Below, in pieces: positions 18,753 to 27,379 of a stretch of 64,000 nucleotides of DNA. How positions within the stretch are numbered: the stretch's first letter is position 1; each line of letters opens with the position of its first letter. The stretch spans positions 51,262-115,261 of the forward strand of contig NZ_JALKIL010000013.1 in assembly GCF_023051105.1 (NCBI RefSeq). Direction: 5' to 3'. A program made the position numbers and the translations under genes. The DNA comes from Anaerobiospirillum sp. NML120449 (GTDB lineage: Bacteria; Pseudomonadota; Gammaproteobacteria; Enterobacterales; Succinivibrionaceae). The notes under the pieces were generated by a model. It was not told the DNA's origin, did no database searches, and saw only the letters and a program-made list of their open reading frames with translations.

Positions 18753-20852
18753 TTAGAAGCGATTGCCGCCTTTGCGTGCATAGGCGCGGATCAGACCTGG
18801 AATATCCAGAATCAGAGCGATACCACCGTCGGAGGTGATAGTAGCGCCGGACATGCCCGGGGTATGACGCAGTAAGCTGTCTAAAGGCTTAATCACAACT
18901 TCTTCCTGACCTACCAGCTCGTCAACAACGAAGCCTACCAGGTTGGAAGCAGGTACCTGTACCAGCACGATATGAGCCTTGCCAGTGAGGTACTCAGAAA
19001 TGTTGGTATTTTCAAACCACTGCTTGAGGAAGAACAGAGGAACAGCCTTGTCACGGATGATGACGGTGTTCTGTCCATCCACATTACGCATGGATGATAA
19101 ATCCAGGTAGAAGATTTCGGAGACCGAAGTAAGAGGCAGCGCAAAGGTCCGACCGGAGATCTGTACCATCAGGGTTGGCAGAATAGCCAGGGTTAATGGA
19201 ACCTTAATCTCAATGGTAGTGCCCTTGCCAACCTCGGAAAGCACACGTACAGAGCCGTTGAGCTTGGAGATATTGGTCTTTACCACGTCCATGCCCACAC
19301 CACGACCGGAAATATCGGTAATCTCGGTGTTGGTTGAGAAACCAGGGGCAAAGATCAGGTTGTAGGCCTCCTCATCAGAGATGCGGGCTGCACCCTCCTC
19401 GTCAAGAACACCTTTGCGAATAGCAGTCTGACGGAGTTTGTCCGGATCCATACCGGCACCGTCGTCAATAATACGCAGCAGAATATGGTCACCCTGCTGG
19501 GCAGCTGACAGAGTTACGGTACCTGTAGCAGGCTTGCCATTGGCAGTACGATTGTCTGGAAGCTCAATACCATGATCACAGCAGTTACGAACCATGTGAA
19601 TCATTGGATCGGCCAGAGCGTCAACCAGGTTCTTATCGAGCTCGGTATCCTCACCTTCCATGACGAGGTTAATCTGCTTGTCGAGCTTACGGGCAAGGTC
19701 ACGAACCAGTCGTGGGAAGCGTCCGAATACCTTCTTGATTGGCTGCAGACGGGTCTTCATTACCGAGCCCTGAAGGTCAGCAGTGACCACATCAAGGTTG
19801 GCGATGACCTTGTTCATCTCCTGATCGGAGCGATGAGCAGCTATGGACACCAGACGGTTACGTACCAGTACCAGCTCACCTACCATGTTCATGATGTCGT
19901 CCAGCACCTTGCTGTCCACACGCATGGTAGTTTCAACGTCACCGGCAGCACCTGCTGCGGCATTGTTGCCACTTCTTGGGGCCTTGGTGGCGGCGGCGAT
20001 CTTGGCCTGAGCACCAGTAAGCTTCTTTTCAGGCTGAGCAGGAGCTGCCGGAGCGGCTGCAGCTGGAGCAGCTGCAGGTGCGGCGGCCTGAGCAGCAGCC
20101 GGAGCAGCAGCCGGAGCAGTTGCAGGTGCGGCGGCCTGAGCAGCAGCCGGAGCTGCGGCTGGCTGCTCGTTATGACCGGCAGCCTGAAGCATCTTGTCAA
20201 ATTCGACGTCAGTCGCGTCTACAGAACCACTGGCAGCTGGGGCAGCAGCGTCACCTGCCTCACCCGGAGCATGACCCTTACCGTGAAGCTGATCGAGCAG
20301 AGCTTCGAACTCTTCTTCAGTAATGTCATCAATGCTGCCCCCGCTCCCTGACTCAGCTGCAGCTGCTGGAGCAGGTGCAGGTGGTGGTGGTGGAGGTGGC
20401 GGAGGTGGTGGTGGCGGAGCGGCTGGCTCAGGAGCAGGTGCGGCAGCTGCCGGAGCAGCACCGCCACCGGAGCCCTTGCCGTCAGCAATGTCATGCAGAC
20501 GGGTAATTAATTCCTGAGGGACAGGCTCTAATGGCTCACGGTTCTGAACAGCGGTAAAAAGACGGGTGATTTCGTCATAAGCCTGCAGAACAGCGTCCGA
20601 TGACTCGGCGTTAAAGGTGATTTTGCCGTTACGCAGCATGTCGAACACGTTCTCAGCTGCGTGGCAGATGTCTACCAGCTCGTTTAACTCAAGGAAGCCG
20701 GCACCGCCCTTAACTGTGTGGAAGCCTCGGAAAATAGAGTTTAAAAGGTCCTTATCATTAGGAGTCTTCTCAATCTGGACAAGCTGCTCATCGAGTCGCT
20801 CAATGATTTCGCCTGCCTCAACCAAGAAGTCCTGTAGTATCTCCTCATCCAT
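18753..20852 (-). CDS. cheA: Chemotaxis histidine kinase CheA
   Basis: 699 aa. The P1 phosphotransfer domain has His45 in FRGFHTVKGGAGFL. Dimerisation and kinase regions follow from about 310: N box MVRNCCDHGIELPDN, G1 IIDDGAGMD, F box FAPGFSTN, G2 GRGVGMDVVKTN; the C-terminal CheW-like P5 domain ends the protein. Residues about 135-310 are a Pro/Ala-rich disordered region with a 13-residue Pro run and two short acidic-hydrophobic segments (ITEEEFEALLDQLHG and TDVEFDKML), which could be the CheY- or ParP-binding pieces known from other polar CheAs; a folded P2 is not evident. AGGAG precedes the ATG. It lies 9 bases after cheZ and is surely cotranscribed. Confidence 0.97.
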   Translation of the reverse strand: MDEEILQDFLVEAGEIIERLDEQLVQIEKTPNDKDLLNSIFRGFHTVKGGAGFLELNELVDICHAAENVFDMLRNGKITFNAESSDAVLQAYDEITRLFTAVQNREPLEPVPQELITRLHDIADGKGSGGGAAPAAAAPAPEPAAPPPPPPPPPPPPPAPAPAAAAESGSGGSIDDITEEEFEALLDQLHGKGHAPGEAGDAAAPAASGSVDATDVEFDKMLQAAGHNEQPAAAPAAAQAAAPATAPAAAPAAAQAAAPAAAPAAAAPAAPAQPEKKLTGAQAKIAAATKAPRSGNNAAAGAAGDVETTMRVDSKVLDDIMNMVGELVLVRNRLVSIAAHRSDQEMNKVIANLDVVTADLQGSVMKTRLQPIKKVFGRFPRLVRDLARKLDKQINLVMEGEDTELDKNLVDALADPMIHMVRNCCDHGIELPDNRTANGKPATGTVTLSAAQQGDHILLRIIDDGAGMDPDKLRQTAIRKGVLDEEGAARISDEEAYNLIFAPGFSTNTEITDISGRGVGMDVVKTNISKLNGSVRVLSEVGKGTTIEIKVPLTLAILPTLMVQISGRTFALPLTSVSEIFYLDLSSMRNVDGQNTVIIRDKAVPLFFLKQWFENTNISEYLTGKAHIVLVQVPASNLVGFVVDELVGQEEVVIKPLDSLLRHTPGMSGATITSDGGIALILDIPGLIRAYARKGGNRF

Positions 20853-20861
20853 CTTCTACTC

Positions 20862-21635
20862 CTAAAAGCCGAGACTTGCGAGTAAGTCGTCCACTTCGTC
20901 CTGCGAAGCAGCGGCAGTATTTGCCTCAATTTGACTATCAAGAGCTGGACCCTGGGCCTCAATTGCTTTCTGCTTGAGTCTTTCCTGATCTTGCTCAGGT
21001 GTGTACTGGCCGAAGAAGCGTAAGAACTCAACGAGCTTACCCTCTACCTCAGTAACCAGGCCGATGACTCGCTGAATCATCTGACCGGTAAGATCCTGGA
21101 AGTCCTGAGCCATGAGGATCTCATTTAACTGATTGGACAGATCTGAGGCGTCTTCTGCGGTCTTCTTTAAAAGATCGTCAATACGATGGCATAAAAATAC
21201 GAACTCGAAGCGGTCAATGCGACCGTTCATCAGATGCTTCCAGATTGGCATAAGATCATCGATGGATGACTTTAATGCATAGGCAATTGGAGTACATCTG
21301 TCTACTGCATCCAGAGTACGGGTTGCGGCCTTGTCCGTTACAGAGATGATGTAACGGAGACGCTCGGATGCGTTAGGGATCTCTTCGTCAGTGATCTCAC
21401 GTAATCTTGGATCGTAAGCAAACTTCTGCACTGCCGTGTGAAGATCACGGGTCAGATAGCCTACCTGCTGATAGAAGCTTTCTTCATGCTGCTGCGTAAT
21501 GGCAATCAGCTTACTGTCAGCTTCCTTTTGCATGCCAGCCTGCAGCAGCATTACAATTTCCTCAGCATCAGCCAGAGTAATGAGAGGCTTGTCGCTCTCC
21601 TGTAACATTGCGTCGGCCTGGTTTAAATCGGACAT
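20862..21635 (-). CDS. cheZ: CheY-P phosphatase CheZ
   Basis: 257 aa, slightly longer than Escherichia CheZ. It dephosphorylates CheY-P. The central helix carries ILMAQDFQDLTGQMIQRV, whose second Gln after DFQ is the usual catalytic position, and the last residues QDEVDDLLASLGF are the conserved CheY-binding tail. Residues about 195-245 form the usual linker. GGAG precedes the ATG, and the gene sits 18 bases after cheY and 9 before cheA, a tight unit. Confidence 0.96.
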   Translation of the reverse strand: MSDLNQADAMLQESDKPLITLADAEEIVMLLQAGMQKEADSKLIAITQQHEESFYQQVGYLTRDLHTAVQKFAYDPRLREITDEEIPNASERLRYIISVTDKAATRTLDAVDRCTPIAYALKSSIDDLMPIWKHLMNGRIDRFEFVFLCHRIDDLLKKTAEDASDLSNQLNEILMAQDFQDLTGQMIQRVIGLVTEVEGKLVEFLRFFGQYTPEQDQERLKQKAIEAQGPALDSQIEANTAAASQDEVDDLLASLGF

Positions 21636-21653
21636 TTACCGCTCCACCTTCAG

Positions 21654-22049
21654 TTAAGCTTCACCACCATCAAGGCGCTCGAAGATCTTGTCGAGCTTGC
21701 CCTTGAGGATATCAGCGGTGAATGGCTTGACAATGTAGCCGTTTACACCAGCCTGGGCAGCTGTAACGATCTGCTCGCGCTTGGCTTCAGCAGTAACCAT
21801 TAAAACAGGCAGTGACTTGAGCTTTGGACTCTCACGGATTTTGCGGAGCAGCTCAATACCCTGCATGATAGGCATGTTCCAGTCGGTAATTACGAACTGG
21901 AAGTCGCCACTTTCAAGCATAGGCAGAGCAGTAGCACCATCATCGGCCTCATGAGTGTTGTTGTAGCCGAGATCGCGCAACAGGTTCTTAATGATGCGTC
22001 GCATGGTTGAAAAGTCGTCGACGATCAAAATCTTGATATCTTTATCCAA
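21654..22049 (-). CDS. cheY: Chemotaxis response regulator CheY
   Basis: 131 aa, a single receiver domain. Acidic pocket Asp11-Asp12, phosphorylation site Asp56 (VITDWNMP), Thr86 and Lys108 (IVKPF) are all present. When phosphorylated it binds the flagellar switch. The start is TTG at 22049, with AAGGAG at ideal spacing; no ATG fits the conserved N-terminus. It is first in the compact cheYZA unit, with a 1.7-kb spacer upstream. Confidence 0.97.
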   Translation of the reverse strand: MDKDIKILIVDDFSTMRRIIKNLLRDLGYNNTHEADDGATALPMLESGDFQFVITDWNMPIMQGIELLRKIRESPKLKSLPVLMVTAEAKREQIVTAAQAGVNGYIVKPFTADILKGKLDKIFERLDGGEA

Positions 22050-23732
22050 GATCTTCTCCTTAACTGCAAAAGGTCTTCAGGCATTCAAAAACTGATGTTC
22101 TGCATTTGCAGGACAGCAGGCCTGATTTGACGGGGCTCAGGCAGGAAATACCTGGCCCGATATCACTGACATGTGACAAAAATCTGTTTCATCAGCACTG
22201 CCATGTCGCTCTGGTGATTTACTGGAGCAACAGCAGCTGCTTATGAATAACTGTACCGGTCCGTTTAAGGACATGCCATCAGTACAGACGATAATCCTGA
22301 CAGGATTAGCGCTCAGCTCACGACGCCTGTATCAGACCCTTCTGACAGGCGTAAAACGTTGTTACAAGCTCTAATATTAGCGCCAATTGTTATATCAAGC
22401 AAATATATGCCTGACTTTTTGTTTGCCCGGACACGGGCCGGAAGCTCTCTGAGGCGTCTGTCAATTTTCTGCAAAAGATGATTCACAGGGACTTTTCTGT
22501 ACTGTATCGCGCCCGCATTTTACACCAGCAGGCCGTCCTTATCCATGGACTCATTGATACATAAAAGCAGATCAGGACACTGAAAGGGCGGGCTGTTTTC
22601 CTGAAATGATTAAGCTTTGTACCAGATTTAAGATACTCAGAATCTCAGGCATGCAGACTTTAATGGACAAGATTTGTGGCCCTTTTGTTGGGAGTGCTCC
22701 TTTCTGACTATGTCATTATGCTGCAAGCTCTGTTCCATACCGGATTAAATGACGGCGGCATCATCAACTGTGTATCTTAAACTGCAGCCGTGAACAGCCC
22801 TGACCGAGCATTATGAGCGACAGCTGTGCAGACATACTGCAAAACTGCGGGAAATCTGTTTAAAACTTGAAATAATGGAATATTGAATCGCTGGCCGACG
22901 GGCCTGAAATAAGCAGGGCTCTCTTATGTTGAGTAACGCACCCCCTTAATATCAGGGTGCCTCAAGAATCGTTTGTCAGACTAAACAAAGCAAGGTTTTT
23001 ACCGGGCTGGCCTGAATCCATTAACGCAAAGCCATCATGGATTGTGACTCACACAGCCAGATTCATATGATCAGGGAGTGGAGGAAACTGAGGCTGCCCC
23101 AGATACCGTCCCCTCAAACGGCTGCAATGTTACAAACTTTAGCCACAACACACTGTTACAGGATGTTAAATTGCCGGTTAACTACAATAACCTGATACAA
23201 CAGGCACTTTAATGTACTGATGCGCAAAATGCCAGTAATGCGATGAAGCCATGCTCCGGAAAATCAGCATATATTAGCACAATTGATGGCTTTTAGAATA
23301 TCAGCAAGGCATGTGAACAGCAGTCAGCATACTCAGCCAGATTCCTGAGCACAGGCAATAACAACTTACGTATGAGCATTATACCAGTACGACTTAAAGC
23401 GCTTAAATGCCGCCCCGGCAAGCTCTTCTGATAAGCTCAGCTGCCCTGCCATGTGCTTACATGCATGGCCTGCAATCTCTCCTGGCTTTACTGCCAGCTG
23501 ATGGCCCTGACGGGCCTTACATGTGCCAGGCTGGCACATACCTGGGACTGGTCAGGCACAGCCGGGCTGGATATGACCTGGGGCTGGTCTGGTCCGGGCT
23601 GGATCTGCTGCCCCATAGCCTGTCTGGTCTATTGAGCCATGTCACAAAACAGCGCAGTCCGAACGCGGCAGGCCGAACGCAGCAGTCCGAACATGTCAGT
23701 CCGAACATGGCCGGGGATTATGGATGGTCGGA
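22050..23732. other. Large spacer fliA-cheY
   Basis: 1683 bases without a supported gene. 22050-23400 is relatively AT-rich and probably holds the cheY promoter, which I cannot place with confidence. A palindrome ATGTGCCA / TGGCACAT lies at about 23520-23538, and a 14-bp array at 23654-23709, right after the fliA stop. Confidence 0.5.
23654..23709. repeat. 14-bp tandem repeats, four units
   Basis: GCAGTCCGAACGCG, GCAGGCCGAACGCA, GCAGTCCGAACATG and TCAGTCCGAACATG follow each other directly, 24 bases downstream of fliA. Confidence 0.85.
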
Positions 23733-25247
23733 TTATTTGGCTGAGCTGGTGCTCTGCTTTTGCTGCATGGCAGCAAACTCTTCCATGGACATTACCACAG
23801 GCTTGCTCGAAGGGCGTCCACGGTGCCTGACCGAGTCAGTTGTGCTCTTTGGACGACCTCTGCGTGGCTTTTCAGCTTTTACCGGCTCTTCATCAGCTGA
23901 TTGAGCTGATGACTCTGCTTCTGCCTCACCGGAGCTGCTGGAGGTGTCAGGACGTACTGAAAGTGAAACTGTATGGTCTGCAGTAACATCCCTGGTGACT
24001 GCATCGCCGCGTGACTTTTCTGATCTGGCATCGGCACTGGTATGCTCGGCAATGGCCTCGTAACGGGCACGGCCTGCTGGGCGGCCACGCTTGCGTGGCT
24101 TCTCAACAGCTACAGCAATCTCAGGAAGCTCCTTGTTCTGCATTTCTTCAAAGGACTCGAGATCATCAAGAGCACTGAGAACATCATCGTCGTAACCGAT
24201 AGCACCCTTTGACCTCCTGGTGGCAGGATCTTTGATGGTATCAAGTAATGGTCTGTCGGTGCTGGCAGCCTTAGGTTTGTCATCAGTAGCAGTCTTTATG
24301 TGGCTGAGCTGAGCAGGTTTGGAGCCAGGAATCAATGGAGTGTCATTAATCTCACCTGACTCATCAAAGAGCAGTGATGACTTGAGCTTAACTGGAGGCA
24401 GCTGTGGCTTTGTGATCTTACGAGGCGGCACTTCGCCACGCTGACGTATTTCTTCTGACGGGAGTGAAGACCAGTCCTCGAGGTCACCGCGCAGGCGTAC
24501 AAGAGCCTGAGCCAGAATCTGGCAGGTACGGGACTCTGAAATGCCCATAATCATGCCGATTTCTCTGAGGTTGAGCTCCTGATCGTAGTAGAAGCTGACA
24601 ATGGTGCGCTCGCGATCTGGCAGACTCTCAATGGACTTGGCCAGAGCGTCACGGAACTGCAGTCCGTTGAGCGACTCAAAGAGTTTGTCATCAGGGTTGG
24701 TGCCGGAAATCTCATTTAAAGGACGGTCACCGATCACGTCATCAGTAAGACCTGTATCCTCAATACACATGATCTGGGAGCTGTTGCTCTCAAGAAGCAT
24801 CTGATGGTATCTGTTGATATCAACATTGAGACGGGCTGCAACTTCGATATCGGTAGGTGGGCGTCCCAGTTCGTGGGAAAGTCGTGTCAGAGCATCGCGA
24901 ATAGCGCGGGTATTCTGGTGTACAGAACGAGGGGTCCAGTCGCTCTGACGGAGCTGATCGATAATGGATCCACGAATACGGATGGCGGCATAGGTTTCAA
25001 AGGCAGCGCCCTGTCCGTCCTTAAAGTTCTGAATGGCATCAATAAGACCAACCATTCCAGACTGAATGAGGTCATTGGCGTCCACATATGATGGCAGACG
25101 GGTCTTAAGGTGCAAAGCAACACGCTTCACGAGAGGTGCGTACTTGACCACCAGAGTGTTACGCTCTGCAACTCTCTGGCCTTCGTAGGCTTTTGCACCT
25201 TTTAACATTGCTTGATTAAGGTTACCCATGAAACGATTTTTTCCCAA
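23733..25247 (-). CDS. fliA: Flagellar sigma factor FliA with a long C-terminal AT-hook-like tail
   Basis: 504 aa from a TTG; an ATG at 25229 giving 498 aa is an equally good start. Region 2 is clear (LPSYVDANDLIQSGMVGLID, FETYAAIRIRGSIIDQLR), as are region 3 and region 4 (ERTIVSFYYDQELNLREIGM, then SESRTCQILAQALVRLR). A standard FliA of about 240 aa would end near residue 255. Here about 250 more residues follow, rich in Ser, Asp, Lys and Pro, with three RGRP cores in basic patches (about 386, 462 and 474) that resemble AT-hook DNA-binding motifs. FliA directs transcription of late flagellar and chemotaxis genes. The tail is unusual; it could tether the sigma factor to AT-rich DNA or affect FlgM binding, both speculative. 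Confidence 0.93.
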   Translation of the reverse strand: MGKNRFMGNLNQAMLKGAKAYEGQRVAERNTLVVKYAPLVKRVALHLKTRLPSYVDANDLIQSGMVGLIDAIQNFKDGQGAAFETYAAIRIRGSIIDQLRQSDWTPRSVHQNTRAIRDALTRLSHELGRPPTDIEVAARLNVDINRYHQMLLESNSSQIMCIEDTGLTDDVIGDRPLNEISGTNPDDKLFESLNGLQFRDALAKSIESLPDRERTIVSFYYDQELNLREIGMIMGISESRTCQILAQALVRLRGDLEDWSSLPSEEIRQRGEVPPRKITKPQLPPVKLKSSLLFDESGEINDTPLIPGSKPAQLSHIKTATDDKPKAASTDRPLLDTIKDPATRRSKGAIGYDDDVLSALDDLESFEEMQNKELPEIAVAVEKPRKRGRPAGRARYEAIAEHTSADARSEKSRGDAVTRDVTADHTVSLSVRPDTSSSSGEAEAESSAQSADEEPVKAEKPRRGRPKSTTDSVRHRGRPSSKPVVMSMEEFAAMQQKQSTSSAK

Positions 25248-25383
25248 TTCTTCGGTCTGAGCTGAAACAGGACTTCAACTGTTATTACAGTCTGCTGGCG
25301 GCCTGAAACCTAAAACCGCCGGCTCTGATAATTCAAACAGATTCCGGAAACCACTGCCTTGCAAAATAAAAAAATGCACAGCA

Positions 25384-25452
25384 GTTTTCAAAAAAGCTCA
25401 ACCTGGTACGGTTTCGTGCCGTTATTCGCAATGAATAGCCAGGTTCGAAAAC
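25384..25452. other. Three-way-junction inverted-repeat element A
   Basis: Outer stem AACCTGG (25400-25406) / CCAGGTT (25439-25445) encloses two adjoining hairpins: ACGG-tttcgtg-CCGT (25408-25422) and TATTC-gcaat-GAATA (25423-25437), with one free base on each side. A further pairing GTTTTC (25384-25389) / GAAAAC (25447-25452) extends it. The same layout recurs at 62,808-62,844. On the plus strand it leads to no gene; it lies about 150 bases upstream of fliA on the other strand. Confidence 0.6.
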
Positions 25453-26040
25453 GGAGCTCCGAGAACAGATATATTCAGGCAGTACTGACTGCGATATGCC
25501 AGCATGCTGCTGACGGTCAGCAACACGGGCTTATCCAATTAATATTACCAGAGTATATGACAAGTACAAAATTAGCAAAGTGCCAATATACCGCGCTCTG
25601 CCTCAAAAATTGTTCAAAAAGCTCAAAAAAGGAGCAATCAGCATCCGTATAAACCTCAGCTGTCAATCATAAACGGCCGGACTTACGGATAAAGTCAGAC
25701 GAATGTGCCATGTGCTCCCCTGCCGCCTGTCCTGGTGATTAATGCATCATTCACATGCCAGGCTCACACTTGCCTTGCCGTGAGCATATACTTATATCAC
25801 AATGCTTAAACCGGGAAGCTGTACAGACTGTGTCCTCTGTTCTGCAGCCTCTGAGTCTGCAGCAGCGAAGTACAGAGCGGCACATTGATGCAATCAGGGC
25901 CATCACTTGCCCTTTGCACCAGTGAACTTCCTAGATTTGCTTAAATCATGCCACTGCCCCGGCCTTCCGTGCAGCCGCTTCCGGTCGGCTGCACATATGA
26001 GCCTGCTCTGACGTGGCAGCACTCATTTCAGGCAGCCAAC

Positions 26041-26160
26041 ATCTCAGGCAATGCTCGCGCAGGCGGCGCCCATCTCAGGCAATGCCCGCGCATCCGGCGC
26101 CTATCTCAGGCAATGCCCGCGCATCCGGCGCCTATCTCAGGCAATGCCCGCGCAGGTGGC
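26041..26160. repeat. 31-bp tandem repeats, four units
   Basis: Units begin ATCTCAGGCAATGC at 26041, 26072, 26103 and 26134, exactly 31 bp apart, ending in GGCGCC-type sequence. There are no unique spacers between units, so it is not a CRISPR array. Confidence 0.9.
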
Positions 26161-26258
26161 GTTGATGAACCGGACATGCCAACGCTCATACACCATGCCA
26201 GAGGGCTACAGGGTGGGAGCTTATGAGGCCATTTTAGAATCCCTGCAGATTTTATCCA

Positions 26259-26291
26259 CAAAAAAACCGCACAGCTGTGCGGTTTTTTTTT
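26259..26291. terminator. Terminator after flhG
   Basis: ACCGCACAGCTGTGCGGT is a perfect palindrome flanked by A and T runs of about eight bases; it works on both strands. It lies 18 bases beyond the flhG stop, so flhG and fliA are probably separate units. Confidence 0.9.
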
Positions 26292-26308
26292 GTTTGAACA
26301 ATCGGAAA

Positions 26309-27379
26309 TCAGCGGGCTGGTTCGTCTTCCGGATCAATAAGTCCGTTGGCAATGGCATCTTCACGAACATTGGCAAACTGATCTGCAATCTCCTCATCAT
26401 CCTCATCGATGGCGATCTGACCTTCTTTGAAGTTGACGTCTCCATCAAGCTGCAGGCCCAGCTGGCTGCCGATAGAGGCTGGAGGCTCAAGGCCACTGCC
26501 CTGAGAGATGTCGAAATCAGGTGTCTGAGGCAGCTCAGGCAGATTGCCATGCTCATCTGGACGGCGAATCAGGTTCTCAACAAAGAACTCCAGATAGCCA
26601 CCGGCAATATCAGGAATAGGCCAGTTGAGTACACGGCGTCCCAGGCTCTTGAAAGCACGGGCAGCAGGTGCCTGAGGGAAAGCATCAACTACGCAGGTAC
26701 GCTGGCGTATTGCCTTGCGCATGTTGATATCAATTGGGATACAGGCGCACAGCTCAAGAGCCACATCAAGAAACTTGTCGGTGAGGGTGACCAGCTTCTT
26801 GAACATGAACTTGCCTTCTTCCAGAGAGTGGACCTGGTTGGCAACAATGCGGAACTTGGAAACACCGTAATCGTTGGAGAGAACCTTCATCTGGGCATAG
26901 GCGTCAGCAACGGAGGTTGACTCGTTGCACACAACCATGATTACGTCCTGAGCGGCACGGCAGAATGACAGCACCATGTCGGAAATACCGGCTGCGGTAT
27001 CAACAATCAGGAAGTCTACAGGCTCTTCAAGGCTGGAGAATGCTCTGATGAGACCGGCATGCTGATCGATGGACAGCTCAGCCATCTCCTTAAGACCGGA
27101 GGAGGCAGGAACAATACGCAGTCCCTCTGGGCCATCCTGGATGATCTCCTGAAGAGTGCATTCGCCACGCAGCACATGAGCCAGGTTCTTTCGAACCTTG
27201 AGTCCCAGCATAACGTCGATATTAGCCAGACCAAGGTCAGCGTCGAACAGCATGACATGCTTGCCCATCTGACAGAGGGAAACGGCTAAATTTAAGGACA
27301 CTGATGACTTACCGACGCCACCTTTACCGCCGGTAACAGTAATAACCTTAACTCTTCTCCATTTGTATTTTGGTGCCAT
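26309..27379 (-). CDS. flhG: Flagellar number regulator FlhG (MinD-like ATPase)
   Basis: 356 aa against about 290-300 usually. The deviant Walker A (TGGKGGVGKSS, about 16-26), FDADLGLANIDVMLG and VDTAAGISDMV identify the FlhG/FleN branch. It antagonises FlhF and limits polar flagella to the right number. Two differences: the N-terminus reads MAPKYKWRRVKVITVTG and lacks the short DQA-x-x-L motif that in other FlhGs precedes the P-loop and activates the FlhF GTPase; an in-frame stop ten codons upstream leaves no room for it. The C-terminus adds an acidic tail of about 80 residues with FDISQGSGLEPP and DEDDEEIADQF. AGGA precedes the ATG. Confidence 0.94.
   Translation of the reverse strand: MAPKYKWRRVKVITVTGGKGGVGKSSVSLNLAVSLCQMGKHVMLFDADLGLANIDVMLGLKVRKNLAHVLRGECTLQEIIQDGPEGLRIVPASSGLKEMAELSIDQHAGLIRAFSSLEEPVDFLIVDTAAGISDMVLSFCRAAQDVIMVVCNESTSVADAYAQMKVLSNDYGVSKFRIVANQVHSLEEGKFMFKKLVTLTDKFLDVALELCACIPIDINMRKAIRQRTCVVDAFPQAPAARAFKSLGRRVLNWPIPDIAGGYLEFFVENLIRRPDEHGNLPELPQTPDFDISQGSGLEPPASIGSQLGLQLDGDVNFKEGQIAIDEDDEEIADQFANVREDAIANGLIDPEDEPAR

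Larger units (their letters stand above)
25248..26308. other. Spacer flhG-fliA
   Basis: 1061 bases without a supported gene. Contents: a three-way-junction inverted repeat (25400-25445), a 31-bp array (26041-26160) and a bidirectional terminator (26259-26291). Remaining sequence shows nothing clear. Confidence 0.55.

Noticed and set aside
19572..20351. 259-codon plus-strand frame opposite cheA
   Set aside because: Antisense to a certain CheA; no independent coding signal.
23407..23904. 165-codon plus-strand frame overlapping the end of fliA
   Set aside because: It is Cys/Leu/Trp-rich, has no ribosome site, runs through the 14-bp array and is antisense to fliA.
26041..26160. CRISPR array
   Set aside because: The 31-bp units are directly adjacent with no unique spacers, and no cas genes are present; the same holds for the 38-bp and 29-bp arrays.
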